A DNA stretch of 64,000 bases from contig NZ_QGGU01000006.1 of assembly GCF_003148745.1 (NCBI RefSeq), positions 1-64,000 on the forward strand, written 5' to 3'. The DNA is from Pleionea mediterranea (GTDB lineage: Bacteria; Pseudomonadota; Gammaproteobacteria; Enterobacterales; Kangiellaceae). Position 1 is the stretch's first letter. Every line of letters starts with the position of its first letter. Below are positions 11,327 through 20,828 of this stretch, one piece after another. The notes beneath the pieces are model-generated. The model was not told where the DNA came from. It worked only from the letters and a program-made list of their open reading frames with translations, and made no database searches. Position numbers and translations under genes: made by a program.

Positions 11327-11364
11327 AAAGAAAAAGCCCCGAGTACTGTTGTAAACGGGGCTTT
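11327..11364 (-). terminator. Histidine operon attenuator (terminator hairpin)
   Basis: On the minus strand AAAGCCCCG and CGGGGCTTT form a perfect 9-bp stem followed by TTCTTT, about 40 bases after the hisL stop and 55 before hisG. The distal half of the preceding hairpin contains GCTTTTG, which could pair with CAAAGC in the left arm and act as antiterminator. This is the expected design of a translation-coupled his attenuator. Confidence 0.85.
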
Positions 11365-11399
11365 GCTGTTAACTTATAAAGTCTTTACATAAACAAAAG

Positions 11400-11425
11400 C
11401 ACCGTCACCTGTCAGGGTGATGGTG
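11400..11425 (-). promoter_or_regulatory. Pause hairpin of the his leader
   Basis: CACCATCACC and GGTGACGGTG (minus strand) pair at nine of ten positions around a six-base loop. The left arm consists of the histidine codons of hisL, and the right arm spans its stop codon. A ribosome stalled at the His codons would open this hairpin, as in the classical enterobacterial leader. Confidence 0.75.
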
Positions 11426-11461
11426 GTGAAGATGAGTGTTTAGCAAGATCATTGTTTTCAT
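11405..11461 (-). CDS. hisL: his operon leader peptide
   Basis: An 18-residue peptide, MKTMILLNTHLHHHHPDR, is encoded upstream of hisG and has five His in its last eight residues. The His-His-His-His-Pro-Asp ending resembles the enterobacterial HisL peptide. No strong ribosome site is visible before the ATG. A TTGACA hexamer lies at 11493 to 11498 on the minus strand, but no well-spaced -10 box could be paired with it, so the promoter is not assigned. Its position before a pause hairpin and a terminator makes the leader role well supported. Confidence 0.85.
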   Translation of the reverse strand: MKTMILLNTHLHHHHPDR

Positions 11462-11587
11462 GGGTTGTATAGTGCCATCGAATGACTTTAAGTGTCAATA
11501 AGTTTATTGGTGATATAGAAAAACAAAGGTCTTTGTGGAAATAATGTATAATTGCGGTTAAAAAAATACTATGGTTGTATATACAAA

Positions 11588-12868
11588 ATGATGCGAAAGA
11601 TGTTGCCAGTTTCTAACCTTAATGCTGCGGTTTCCCTGCCTGGTAGTAAATATCTGGCAAACCGGTTGGTGATTATTGCTGCACTGGCGGAAGGTGAGGT
11701 GCGGTTAGACAATGTGGTGAGCAATGACGATATTAATACTGCCATCAAAGGTTTGAATGATCTTGGGTACTGTCTGGAGAAAACAAGCTCGGAAGGAAGT
11801 AACGCTATTGTTTCTTCACCCAGACAGGAAGGGCTTACTGAACCGGCAAATATATATACGGCTCATAGTGGTACTTTTTCACGGTTTATTACTGCGGTTG
11901 CGGCTTTAGACAATCAGCCTGTGACCATAAAAGGTTCCGAAAAAATGAACAGTCGGCCAATGGCCGAATTATTCGATGCATTAGAACAACTGGGAGTGTC
12001 AGTGTCATCCTCTGGTGGTCAGTTACCGGCCATTATTACCGGACCCGTTAATCAGTTTCATTGTAAAGTTGATGGCAGCAAAAGCAGTCAATATATCAGC
12101 GCTTTATTATTGTCATCGCCTCGGTTGAATCATGATTTTATGCTGGAGTTAATCGGTGAAGAAGTTTCAACTCAATATATTGATATGACAGTCGACTTAA
12201 TGCGCCAGTTTGGTATTAAAGTGGAAAAGCATGGGCGATGTTATAAAGTTGCTGCGCAACCGGCATATCAAAGTAAATCAATGGTGATTCCGCCCGATCC
12301 TGTTAGCAGTTCCTATTTTATGGCCGCAGCAGCGATCAATGCTGGAAAAGTTGCGCTGCAATCGTTTGATTTTGATTCACTGCAGGGCGAAGCTCAGTTT
12401 TACAAGGTATTGCAAGCCATGGGATGTGATATTCAACGAAAGGGCAGTGGTTTATTGATTGAACGCAATAAACCCCTGGTTGCCGTGGAGCGGGATATGG
12501 GCGAAATGCCCGATGTTGTGCAAACCATGGCGGTCGTTGCCTGCTTTGCTGAGGGCACAACTGTGATGCGAAATATCGCTCACCTTGCCTATAAAGAATC
12601 CAATCGAATAGTGGATACTGCGAATGAGCTAAAGCGACTGGGTGCAACCGTTGAATATGGCAGTGATTATCTGGCGGTAACAGGTGGCTGTAAACTAGCA
12701 GGAACAACCGTTGAAACCTACGACGATCATCGCATGGCTATGAGTTTGGCTTTAATCGGTAGCCGTATTCCAGATGTTGTCATTAATAACGCACAAGTGG
12801 TGAGCAAGTCCTTCCCCAATTATTTTGATAAACTGGCGGACATGGGTATCTGTTCAGAAAGTGTTTAG
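11588..12868 (+). CDS. aroA: 3-phosphoshikimate 1-carboxyvinyltransferase (EPSP synthase), divergent
   Basis: Transfers enolpyruvyl from PEP to shikimate 3-phosphate. Recognisable family blocks are LPGSKYLANR, SGTFSRF, GSKSSQYISALL, PDVVQTMAV, KESNRI, DDHRMAMSLAL and SKSFPNYF. In E. coli numbering Lys22, Arg27, Gly96, Arg100, Asp313, Glu341, Arg344, Arg386 and Lys411 appear conserved. Ser23 is replaced by Tyr and Pro101 by Phe, which is unusual. The reading frame is open upstream from a TTG at 11552; family length favours one of the ATGs at 11588, 11591 or 11600 (about 422 to 426 residues). A TATAAT box lies at 11547 to 11552. It is divergent from the his operon and is followed by aroC. Confidence 0.88.
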   Translation: MMRKMLPVSNLNAAVSLPGSKYLANRLVIIAALAEGEVRLDNVVSNDDINTAIKGLNDLGYCLEKTSSEGSNAIVSSPRQEGLTEPANIYTAHSGTFSRFITAVAALDNQPVTIKGSEKMNSRPMAELFDALEQLGVSVSSSGGQLPAIITGPVNQFHCKVDGSKSSQYISALLLSSPRLNHDFMLELIGEEVSTQYIDMTVDLMRQFGIKVEKHGRCYKVAAQPAYQSKSMVIPPDPVSSSYFMAAAAINAGKVALQSFDFDSLQGEAQFYKVLQAMGCDIQRKGSGLLIERNKPLVAVERDMGEMPDVVQTMAVVACFAEGTTVMRNIAHLAYKESNRIVDTANELKRLGATVEYGSDYLAVTGGCKLAGTTVETYDDHRMAMSLALIGSRIPDVVINNAQVVSKSFPNYFDKLADMGICSESV

Positions 12869-13000
12869 TTTGATCTTATTAACAGTAATAAGTTCGGGTA
12901 AAACTATCGAATAAAAACTATTGGTTGAAACTGCATCAGGTAAAATAATATCTGTGAGTCAATCGATGTCAGAAAAATATGATCGTAACAGGATTGAAAT

Positions 13001-14080
13001 ATGGCTGGTGATACATTAGGGCAAGTTTTTCGTTTTACCAACTGGGGAGAGTCTCATGGTAAAGCGATTGGTGGTGTTGTTGAAGGATGCCCGGCAGGAC
13101 TGGAACTTTCTGAGTCGGATCTTCAACCGGCTTTGGATCGACGTCGCCCCGGTCAAAGTAAAATAGTCACGCAGCGTAAAGAAGCGGATCAGGTAGAAAT
13201 TCTTTCTGGCACTGTGGATGGAAAAACCACAGGCACGCCAATCAGTTTAATTATTCACAATAAGGATCAGCGATCAAAAGATTATTCCGAAATGGCTAAA
13301 CTCTACCGACCCAGCCATGCTGATTTTACCTATCAACAAAAATACGGCATACGTGATGTGGCAGGTGGCGGTCGCAGCTCTGCACGAGTCACAGCGCCAA
13401 CAGTCGCGGCAGGGGCGATTGCTCAAAAACTATTATTGCAGGCTTTTGGAATAAACATTGTAGGTTTTGTAAAGTCGGTCGGTGATATCAGCACTAATAT
13501 TGATCCTTTAACTGTGTCGCTAAAGGATGTTGAAGCGAATCCGGTTCGTTGCCCCGATGCCGATGTCGCTGAAAAGATGATCAAGCGGATTGAGCAAGTG
13601 CGCAAGCAGGGCGATTCGACCGGTGGTATTGTCGAATGTGTTATTCATCAGGTACCGATTGGTTTTGGTGAGCCAATATTCGATAAGTTAGAAGCCGATT
13701 TGGCCAAAGCCATGCTCAGCATAAATGCCAGTAAAGGCTTTGAAATTGGCAGTGGATTTGAGGGAACACAGTTGTTGGGTTCACAACACAATGATCCTTT
13801 TGTGAACCAGAGCGGTGAAGTAAAAACCGCGAGTAATTTTTCCGGTGGCGTTCAAGGCGGTATCAGCAATGGTATGCCTATAATTTTTCGAGTGGCCTTT
13901 AAACCTACGGCAACCATTATTCAGGATCAAAGCACCGTTGATGTGGAAGGTAATCCTACTACTTTTAAAGCGAAAGGGCGTCATGATCCTTGTGTGTTAC
14001 CAAGAGCGGTACCCATTGTTGAGGCGATGGCCGCATTGGTGATTTGTGATCACTGGTTGCGAATGAAGGCTTACCTGTAG
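13001..14080 (+). CDS. aroC: Chorismate synthase
   Basis: Converts EPSP to chorismate with reduced FMN, the step after AroA. The 359-residue protein keeps the family signatures [18 protein letters not shown], the RRRPGQSKI region, [14 protein letters not shown] and the C-terminal [20 protein letters not shown]. An AGGA ribosome site precedes ATG at 13001. It follows aroA with a 132-base gap, so the two consecutive shikimate-pathway genes may be cotranscribed. Confidence 0.96.
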   Translation: MAGDTLGQVFRFTNWGESHGKAIGGVVEGCPAGLELSESDLQPALDRRRPGQSKIVTQRKEADQVEILSGTVDGKTTGTPISLIIHNKDQRSKDYSEMAKLYRPSHADFTYQQKYGIRDVAGGGRSSARVTAPTVAAGAIAQKLLLQAFGINIVGFVKSVGDISTNIDPLTVSLKDVEANPVRCPDADVAEKMIKRIEQVRKQGDSTGGIVECVIHQVPIGFGEPIFDKLEADLAKAMLSINASKGFEIGSGFEGTQLLGSQHNDPFVNQSGEVKTASNFSGGVQGGISNGMPIIFRVAFKPTATIIQDQSTVDVEGNPTTFKAKGRHDPCVLPRAVPIVEAMAALVICDHWLRMKAYL

Positions 14081-14272
14081 ACTTATATCAATTTAATGAT
14101 TGATTTAAGAAAAATTGATTATCTTTTAAACACTGGCAAGGATTGCCATTTTGAAACAACCTTTGTTTAATGATTGTAACCGTGTATTTCAATTTCTATC
14201 GATTCAGATTCCGTTCATTTTTACCGAATTAAAGTAAGCGCTCTTAATAAAAAATTTGTACAGGAGTACATC

Positions 14273-14893
14273 ATGCGTCATTCTTTAATTGGTTTAAGTG
14301 GATTACTTTTAGCGGCTAGCTGTTCGACATTACAGGCCCATGGTCTTGATTACGATTATCTGGATGTGGCTGCGGTTGAGCAACAAAGTGATTCTTCGAG
14401 CCCGGATCTTGATGGCTATAATTTAGACTTTAGTTACAGCATTGGCAGTCACTTTTTTCTTAAACTGGCATTTGACAATGTATCGACCGACAATCAGCCT
14501 GTCATTGGTAATTCAATGGTTAGTCGGGAGAAAAGCAAAAGTTTTGGTTTTGGATATCGCAGCCATATTACTGAAAGTCTTGATTTTGTTGCTGATTACA
14601 CCAAGCAAGATTATAAGTTCACTCAATCAACCAACACTGGAAGTGGCCTGGTAACGTCTCGTTTTAATGATAGTGGCGATACAACGCGCATTGGTCTGCG
14701 TGGTTTGTTGTTGGATAAATTTGAGTGGGATGTACTGGGGGTAAGAAAAACGGTTGATGATCTGGACATTGATGATACTGGATACGAAGTTGCACTGCGT
14801 TATCGATTACACTCTGACTTAAGTATAGGTGCAAGTTATGAGGATGTTGCTGATAATCAACAGACCGGTATAAATTTGCGATATACGTTTTAA
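14273..14893 (+). CDS. Outer-membrane beta-barrel protein
   Basis: A 206-residue protein with a signal peptide (hydrophobic LIGLSGLLLAAS, cleavage probably after LQAHG). The mature part alternates polar and hydrophobic residues (FSYSIGSHFFLKLAFDNV, FGFGYRSHITESLDFVADYTKQDYKF) and ends in a C-terminal Phe (INLRYTF), the usual signature of a small outer-membrane barrel inserted by Bam. It resembles small eight-strand or OmpA-like barrels but no specific family is assigned. A strong ribosome site (AGGAG) precedes the ATG. It is monocistronic, with a terminator-like hairpin behind. Confidence 0.7.
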   Translation: MRHSLIGLSGLLLAASCSTLQAHGLDYDYLDVAAVEQQSDSSSPDLDGYNLDFSYSIGSHFFLKLAFDNVSTDNQPVIGNSMVSREKSKSFGFGYRSHITESLDFVADYTKQDYKFTQSTNTGSGLVTSRFNDSGDTTRIGLRGLLLDKFEWDVLGVRKTVDDLDIDDTGYEVALRYRLHSDLSIGASYEDVADNQQTGINLRYTF

Positions 14894-14913
14894 TAGTACA
14901 GTAATATACTATT

Positions 14914-14952
14914 GCAATGCTCAACAGTGATATCAATGCTGAGGAGCATTGC
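14914..14952 (+). terminator. Possible terminator after the barrel gene
   Basis: GCAATGCTC and GAGCATTGC form a perfect 9-bp inverted repeat beginning 20 bases after the stop, followed by TCTT. The loop is long (21 bases), so confidence is moderate. Confidence 0.5.
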
Positions 14953-15113
14953 TCTTAAGCAATTTAAATCAATTGAGTTAATACTTAATATGGTGAGTAG
15001 GGAAGGATAAACGATGGTCTAATTTCAGTTTTAGGCAATTTTTGTAAGCATGTTATATATTTATGAGCCATTTATTGAGAACATGGTGGGTAATTATTAC
15101 TTGGTTTCAAGTA

Positions 15114-16097
15114 TTAAGTGCAATTTAAATTACGCTGCGAGTAAATCAACTTGCAGCCCCATAAACATTTCATTTGGCGACCGTCCGTTACGTGTGCTCT
15201 CGGTCGATTATTGAGTCGATCCATAACAAACTCAATTTCTCCTTTAGTGACCTGATTAAAATCTGTATCTTTTGGAAAATACTGTCGGATCAGACCGTTA
15301 GTATTTTCATTGATACCTCTCTCCCATGATGCATACGGATGAGCAAAGTAGACTTTTGTATCAAGTCCTCGTGCGATTTTTTCGTGAGCAGCAAACTCCA
15401 ACCCATTATCAAAGGTAATGGTTTTAACTTTTTCTTTCAGATGACTCATTGTATGAATGGTGGCTTCGGCCAAGCTATCGGCATTCTTACCTTTCAAACC
15501 AACAATAATGGTATAGAGTGTTTTTCTCTCAACGAGCGTGAGTAGTGCGCTTTTACGACCTTTTCCCACAATCGTATCACCTTCCCAGTCACCGACTCGA
15601 TTTCGCCTGTTAACAACCTCAGGTCGCTTATCTATACTGGTTCGATTCTTGATGACACCTCGTCTGTCATAATGGCCATACCGTTTTCGATAGGCCTTTG
15701 AAGCCACTCGTAGGTGAGTAAACAAGTCGCCGCCTTGAGCTTTATCGTCGTATATCAATTGATAAATCGTTTCGTGATGAAGGTAAACCTTTTTGTTTTT
15801 CGACAGATAATCAACCACCTGCTGAGGACTTAACTCCTGCTTTAGCAGCAGGGATATCCACATCCTGACCTGTGATGTGAGCTTATAAGCTTTGCGTGCT
15901 GTTGCTCGTCTTTCATCACACTTTCGCTGAGCCTGCAATGGCCGATAGCCTCTCTTTCCTATATTACGACGAAGTTCTCGACTTATTGTTGAAGGCGCTC
16001 GATTTAAAAATTCGGCTATTTCTTTTTGGCTGTATTTCGCTTTATTTAATATGTATATCTGGTATCGTTCATTCTCGGTCAGCTGACTGTAGTTCAT
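15114..16097 (-). pseudogene. IS30-family transposase with a frameshifted C-terminus
   Basis: A 327-residue reading frame with the IS30 helix-turn-helix (AEFLNRAPSTISRELRRN) and the DDE catalytic set: GDWEGDTIVG, ITFDNGLEFA and ERGINENTNGLIRQYFPK. After NNRPR the frame changes: the present reading ends in a non-family tail and runs out past the inverted repeat. In the neighbouring frame the family-like ending TRNGRSPNEMFMGLQVDLLAA is intact and stops at 15130, inside the element. A single-base loss near 15194 explains both. The catalytic residues lie before the shift, so residual activity is possible. Confidence 0.75.
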
Positions 16098-16169
16098 TTG
16101 GCATTTTCCTTTGGCGAGAAAAATGACGAACTATATCAGCTGGCCACTTCCTCTTGGAAATTGCACTTA
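15115..16169 (-). mobile_element. IS30-family insertion sequence
   Basis: TAAGTGCAATTT at 15115 to 15126 and its inverse AAATTGCACTTA at 16158 to 16169 bracket one transposase gene, giving an element of about 1055 bp, the normal size for IS30. No clear 2 to 3 bp target duplication is visible at the edges. The element separates the barrel gene from the c-di-GMP regulator. Confidence 0.85.
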
Positions 16170-16399
16170 TTATCCGAAACCAAGTTAGTTGTAGATGTCT
16201 TAAAAGCTTCTTTCGGACAATTTTATAAGCTTCGATTTGTCTACTTTGGCAAAGAGAGTCAGGTTCAATTCAGAAATGGATTTAAACTGGTTTATGGATT
16301 TATATGGTTCAGCAGAACTTGCTCAAAGCTGCTTACTGATATAGTCTCAATATCAGTAGTCTATACTTTAATCTATAATCAAATAAATAGAATTATACA

Positions 16400-18874
16400 G
16401 TGAAAAACTATCAACTTCTCCTCGTCAATTCAAGCTCCATCCGCAGAGAACAGCTATACAAGCTATTAAAGAGCAATACTGAGTACACTATTCTGCAAGC
16501 AGAAAGTGGTGCTCAAGCGGTCGAAATCCTTAAAAATAGAAGCGTTCACCTGGTAGTTAGTAATATACAATTGAGTGATATTGACGGGTGGCGCCTTGCT
16601 CGAATGGTTCGCTCCGGTGTATTTAAGTGTTCTCCAGACTGTCCTTTTTTTATAGTTGCAAATACATGGTGTGAACATATTGCAGAAGTCACTGCACGAG
16701 AGTTTGGAATTAACAAGTTACTTGCCTTTCATGAACGAGAGAAGTTAATTCCTCTTATTAATGAGTTTCCACATCTATATTCTGAAGAGCAAGATAAATT
16801 ACCTTTATTGGCTATTGAAGATAACCCTGAAACTCGTGATCTTGTCTCGCGGATTTTAAAGCACAAGTTTAATGTTGAGCTTGCTGAGGATGGTGATTCT
16901 GGCCTGACGTTATGGCAACAAAAACGTCATCCGTTAGTTTTGCTTGATATTATGCTCCCAAATATGTCAGGGAGTGAAGTGCTGGAGAAAATATTAGAGA
17001 TAGACCCCTCTCAAACAGTTGTTGTTATGACCGCGCACAGCAGTATGGAGCTCGCTGAGAAACTTATGTTTGCTGGTGCTGCTGACTTTGTCGCTAAGCC
17101 TTTTCGTTCAGAGCAACTAAGAAAAGTTTGCGAGACAGCTTCGAGACGAGAAGACTTTATGATCAGCAATAATCAGTTTGCAAAGAAGGTTGAGTCTCTA
17201 GAGGAAAGTCGAACAAATTATAAAAAAATAATGAATGCTCATCAAAATTTGCTGAATCAACTTGGCAGTATCGTGATTGAACTCGATGCAGATAATACTA
17301 TTCGCTTTCTCAATAAAGCCTGGGAACGAATTACCGGAACAATGATTAATTCAGCTACTGGCCAGACATTATTTGATTTTGTTAATACTAAAGATGAGCA
17401 TCGTTATATGCTCAAGGAATCTATCGAGGCTCTACATAAAGGAGTTTCAAACCACTTTACCACTGAGTTTCTATTAGACCGACTCAATAAGGAGCCTCTG
17501 TGGGTCGAAGCACGCTTTGACATTAACCGAAAAGATGATTCTGAAAATTATGTATTGTTTGGAACTATTGATGATATTTCTGCACGCAAACTGGCACAGA
17601 AAGAATTAGAGTATCTTGCGCTCCATGATAGTTTAACAGGTTTATTTAATCGACACTTTTTTGAAGCTGAACTTGAAAGGTTTGCTGCAATGGCAAAACT
17701 TGAAAATGATTACCATTCATTGCTGTATATTGATCTTGATCATTTTAAAGTGATTAACGATACATTGGGGCATCATCAGGGTGATCTTTTGTTAAAAAAT
17801 ATTGCAGCGATGTTAATGGAAAGAATTCGACAGTCGGATATTTTATGCCGTGTTGGTGGCGATGAGTTTGCAATATTACTTAGCAATACAAATCGCTTTC
17901 AGGCACAAATATTTGCGGAATCTATATGTACGGCTCTTAGTGAGTTTCAAAGTAAAATTGGTGATCATGTATTTCAAGTCAGCTGCTCTATTGGTATCTC
18001 TGAAATTAATGGTAATGCAGAATCATTTGATGAGTATATGAAGGAAGCTGATATCGCACTATATGCTGCCAAACAAGAGGGGCGAAATCACTCGCATATT
18101 TATCAAGATTCAGACTCTGTTAGCACTGAGTTAAAAGCAAGTCTTGAATGGACTCGTCGGCTGCATCAAGCCGTTGCTAATGATAATTTAACTTTGTTTT
18201 TTCAACCTATCGTTAAAATTGATACTGGAGAGATTGCGTATTATGAGGCGTTAGTGAGATTAAAGCTTGATAATAAAATTATTTCACCCGCAGAATTTAT
18301 TCCAGCACTGGAACGTGCTGGTGATATGGATCTGCTTGATAAACAGGTGATAAGAAAAGCTTTCGAATACTTAAATAACTTTAAACAGCTTAATAAAATT
18401 TCAATTAATTTATCTGCTCAAGGCTTTAGTGATAAACGAATGGTGCCATATATACAAAGTTTACTCGAGAAAACATCTGTTTCGGCTAGCCGTATAGTTT
18501 TTGAATTAACCGAAAGTGCAAGCTTGTCAAACTTGACAGAAACACAAGATATAATCTTAAAATTAAGAAGTTTGGGCTGTGGTTTTTCTATTGATGACTT
18601 TGGTACAGGATTTAGTACATTTAACTATCTTAAACAATTACCTGCTGAGTCAGTTAAGATTGATGGATCTTTTATTGTTGAGCTGATTAACAGTAAAGTT
18701 GATCAAGCTTTGGTAAAAGCTATTTACGATGTTGCCAAAACTCTCAATAAAGAAACTATTGCCGAGTTTGTTGAAAATAAAGAAACCCTTAATATGTTGA
18801 GTCAAATTGGCATTACATATGCCCAAGGGTATTATCTTGGTAAACCAGCACCTGCCGATGAGTTGTTTTATTAA
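16400..18874 (+). CDS. REC-REC-PAS-GGDEF-EAL cyclic-di-GMP regulator
   Basis: An 824-residue cytoplasmic protein. The first receiver domain (1 to 120) is degenerate: Asn55 stands at the phospho-acceptor position and the acidic pocket is missing. The second (134 to 250) is complete, with Glu140-Asp141, phospho-acceptor Asp183, Thr211 and Lys233. A PAS domain follows (about 283 to 395). The GGDEF domain has an intact motif at 486 to 490 and an RxxD inhibitory site (477 to 480) at the correct spacing. The EAL domain has EAL at 616 to 618, plus ELTES and IDDFGTGFS, which suggests an active phosphodiesterase. Both making and breaking c-di-GMP are possible. No cognate kinase lies beside it; the IS30 copy sits upstream. 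Confidence 0.93.
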   Translation: MKNYQLLLVNSSSIRREQLYKLLKSNTEYTILQAESGAQAVEILKNRSVHLVVSNIQLSDIDGWRLARMVRSGVFKCSPDCPFFIVANTWCEHIAEVTAREFGINKLLAFHEREKLIPLINEFPHLYSEEQDKLPLLAIEDNPETRDLVSRILKHKFNVELAEDGDSGLTLWQQKRHPLVLLDIMLPNMSGSEVLEKILEIDPSQTVVVMTAHSSMELAEKLMFAGAADFVAKPFRSEQLRKVCETASRREDFMISNNQFAKKVESLEESRTNYKKIMNAHQNLLNQLGSIVIELDADNTIRFLNKAWERITGTMINSATGQTLFDFVNTKDEHRYMLKESIEALHKGVSNHFTTEFLLDRLNKEPLWVEARFDINRKDDSENYVLFGTIDDISARKLAQKELEYLALHDSLTGLFNRHFFEAELERFAAMAKLENDYHSLLYIDLDHFKVINDTLGHHQGDLLLKNIAAMLMERIRQSDILCRVGGDEFAILLSNTNRFQAQIFAESICTALSEFQSKIGDHVFQVSCSIGISEINGNAESFDEYMKEADIALYAAKQEGRNHSHIYQDSDSVSTELKASLEWTRRLHQAVANDNLTLFFQPIVKIDTGEIAYYEALVRLKLDNKIISPAEFIPALERAGDMDLLDKQVIRKAFEYLNNFKQLNKISINLSAQGFSDKRMVPYIQSLLEKTSVSASRIVFELTESASLSNLTETQDIILKLRSLGCGFSIDDFGTGFSTFNYLKQLPAESVKIDGSFIVELINSKVDQALVKAIYDVAKTLNKETIAEFVENKETLNMLSQIGITYAQGYYLGKPAPADELFY

Positions 18875-19012
18875 CCTTTTTTGTTGTGAATAGCAATTAA
18901 GAAGGTTCTTAATATTAAATACGCTCGTATATTATTTGTCCTAGCAAGAAGTGTACTACCCGTCTACACTCAATAAACATCAATAACAAATACAATAAAA
19001 TGGGTAGAGAAG

Positions 19013-20824
19013 ATGAAGTCTTCATCTCAAGAGTGGGATAAAAAATACACAAGAAAAATAAGCACTCTAGGTTCTGATTTTGATAATGCAGATCTAATTA
19101 TCGAATATTTGATTCGGTTGGGGATAGACTATGTATTTGGAGTGCCTGGTGGAGCCATAGAGCCTTTTTTTAATGCTATATTTCGAGCGCAGTCAAGAGG
19201 AGGGCCGAAACTTATTGTAGCGCGTCATGAGGCTGGTGCTGCATTTATGGCTGATGGATACGCTCGTGAAACAGGTCGTATAGGTGTGTGTTGTGCTACT
19301 ACCGGGCCTGGTGCAACAAATTTAATTACTGGTGTTGCCTCAGCAATGGTGGATTATGTGCCAATGCTGGTTATTACTGCTCAAACTCCTTTACCTAAAT
19401 TTGGGCGTAATGCATTACAGGAGTCATCTTGTACCGCCATCGATACGGTTGGAATTTTTCGCCACTGTACACGATATAATACTTTAATTTCACATTCTGA
19501 GCAGATGAATGCTAAGTTGATCAGTGCTTTAATGGCAGCAAACCGATCTCCTGTAGGACCTGCGCATATTAGTATTCCATCGGATATCTTAAGGGAAAAA
19601 ATTACCAGCAACACTGTTGTTAGGACTGAGCATATTCGGCAAAATTTTATCCTAACTGATAATCAAGCTGTGCAAAAATTCATTGATCTGTTAACCCGAT
19701 CTTGGCGGATCGCTGTATTTATTGGAAAAGGTTGTGGGGATGCTATTGAAGAAATTATGAGATTTGCTGAAATGACGCATTCTCCAATTATGGTAGGACC
19801 TGCAGGAAAACGTTGGATGAATAGTTATCATCCTTCATATCGTGGGGTTTTCGGTTTTGCTGGCCATCCAAGTGCCATACAAACAATGGCAGATGACTCA
19901 ATCGATTTGTTAATCGCAGTAGGAACCCCGCTTACTGAACTCGGAACTGGTGGTTGGAAAAATCAACTACTCAGTGAACGCTTGGTTCATGTTGATTCTA
20001 CTGTTGAACATTTTACTCGTTCTCCAATGGCGAAGCTCCATGTTTGTGGTGATATTAAGGCAATATTTGAGCAAGTTAATAGTTGCTTAGAAGAAGGAAA
20101 AAAGTGGGGGAGAACCTGGGACTCATTCGATCCCATAAAAGAGAATTATTTAAATAAAACACCTTCTACAAAAAATCATGGTTATCAAATTAGGATGGAG
20201 CATGCAGATGCGTGCGAGGATACTTCTTCTCCATTGAAACCTCAGTGTGTGGTTACGGAGTTTGCTCATCGTATACCAGAAAATTTTCGTATTCATCTGG
20301 ATGCAGGTAACGTTTGGGGGTGGTTTACTCATTACTTCCATAGGCCAAGTTCAAAAGGTCACTATCATATCTCTATGGGCTTTGGTTCTATGGGTTGGGC
20401 AATTGGTGCTGCTATCGGTAACACTTTGGGAAGTCAACAGCCAAGTGTCTGCATAACAGGTGATGGAAGTTATTTAATGAGCGGCCAAGAGATCACTGTT
20501 GCACTCCAACATCAACTGACGGTCATTTATGTCATCTTTAATGATTCGGCACTAGGTATGGTAAAGCATGGACAGCGTCTAGGAGACGCAGAACAAATTG
20601 GCTTCGAATTACCTGATATCAATTATGCTCAGATGGCAAATGCTATGGGAATAGAAGGTATTGTTATTAAAACCTTTGAGGAATTGATCTCTATTGATTG
20701 GAAGGCACTTGGTTCAAAAAACTCACCAACTTTAATTGATTTAAGAATTGATGGCGAGCAAGTTCCTCCTATGGGAGAGCGTGTAAAAGGATTAGCCAAC
20801 GAGTCTGCTACGCCAGGAGGATAA
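19013..20824 (+). CDS. Acetolactate-synthase-like ThDP-dependent enzyme
   Basis: A 603-residue enzyme of the acetolactate synthase/pyruvate oxidase family. The N-terminal pyrimidine-binding domain has VFGVPGGAIEPFF and the catalytic Glu73 (ARHEAGAAFMADGYAR), followed by TTGPGATNLITGVASA. The central domain is a Rossmann-like unit, and the C-terminal domain holds the ThDP/magnesium motif from Asp484 (GDGSYLMSGQE) to Asn510 (IFNDSALGM) with standard spacing. It is the first gene of a tight three-gene operon with two citrate-synthase-like genes, gaps of 4 and 2 bases. No regulatory subunit ilvN/ilvH is nearby, so it is unlikely to be the valine-pathway enzyme. Its substrate is unknown. Confidence 0.85.
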   Translation: MKSSSQEWDKKYTRKISTLGSDFDNADLIIEYLIRLGIDYVFGVPGGAIEPFFNAIFRAQSRGGPKLIVARHEAGAAFMADGYARETGRIGVCCATTGPGATNLITGVASAMVDYVPMLVITAQTPLPKFGRNALQESSCTAIDTVGIFRHCTRYNTLISHSEQMNAKLISALMAANRSPVGPAHISIPSDILREKITSNTVVRTEHIRQNFILTDNQAVQKFIDLLTRSWRIAVFIGKGCGDAIEEIMRFAEMTHSPIMVGPAGKRWMNSYHPSYRGVFGFAGHPSAIQTMADDSIDLLIAVGTPLTELGTGGWKNQLLSERLVHVDSTVEHFTRSPMAKLHVCGDIKAIFEQVNSCLEEGKKWGRTWDSFDPIKENYLNKTPSTKNHGYQIRMEHADACEDTSSPLKPQCVVTEFAHRIPENFRIHLDAGNVWGWFTHYFHRPSSKGHYHISMGFGSMGWAIGAAIGNTLGSQQPSVCITGDGSYLMSGQEITVALQHQLTVIYVIFNDSALGMVKHGQRLGDAEQIGFELPDINYAQMANAMGIEGIVIKTFEELISIDWKALGSKNSPTLIDLRIDGEQVPPMGERVKGLANESATPGG

Positions 20825-20828
20825 GATT

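Noticed and set aside
11493-11498. TTGACA on the minus strand as the -35 of the his promoter
   Set aside because: No acceptable -10 lies 16 to 18 bases away. The nearest TATACA would put the transcript start at the hisL ATG itself.
12336-12707. A 123-residue minus-strand frame inside aroA
   Set aside because: Composition is unlike a protein (His, Gln, Pro and Arg rich from reversed codons) and aroA covers it with conserved motifs.
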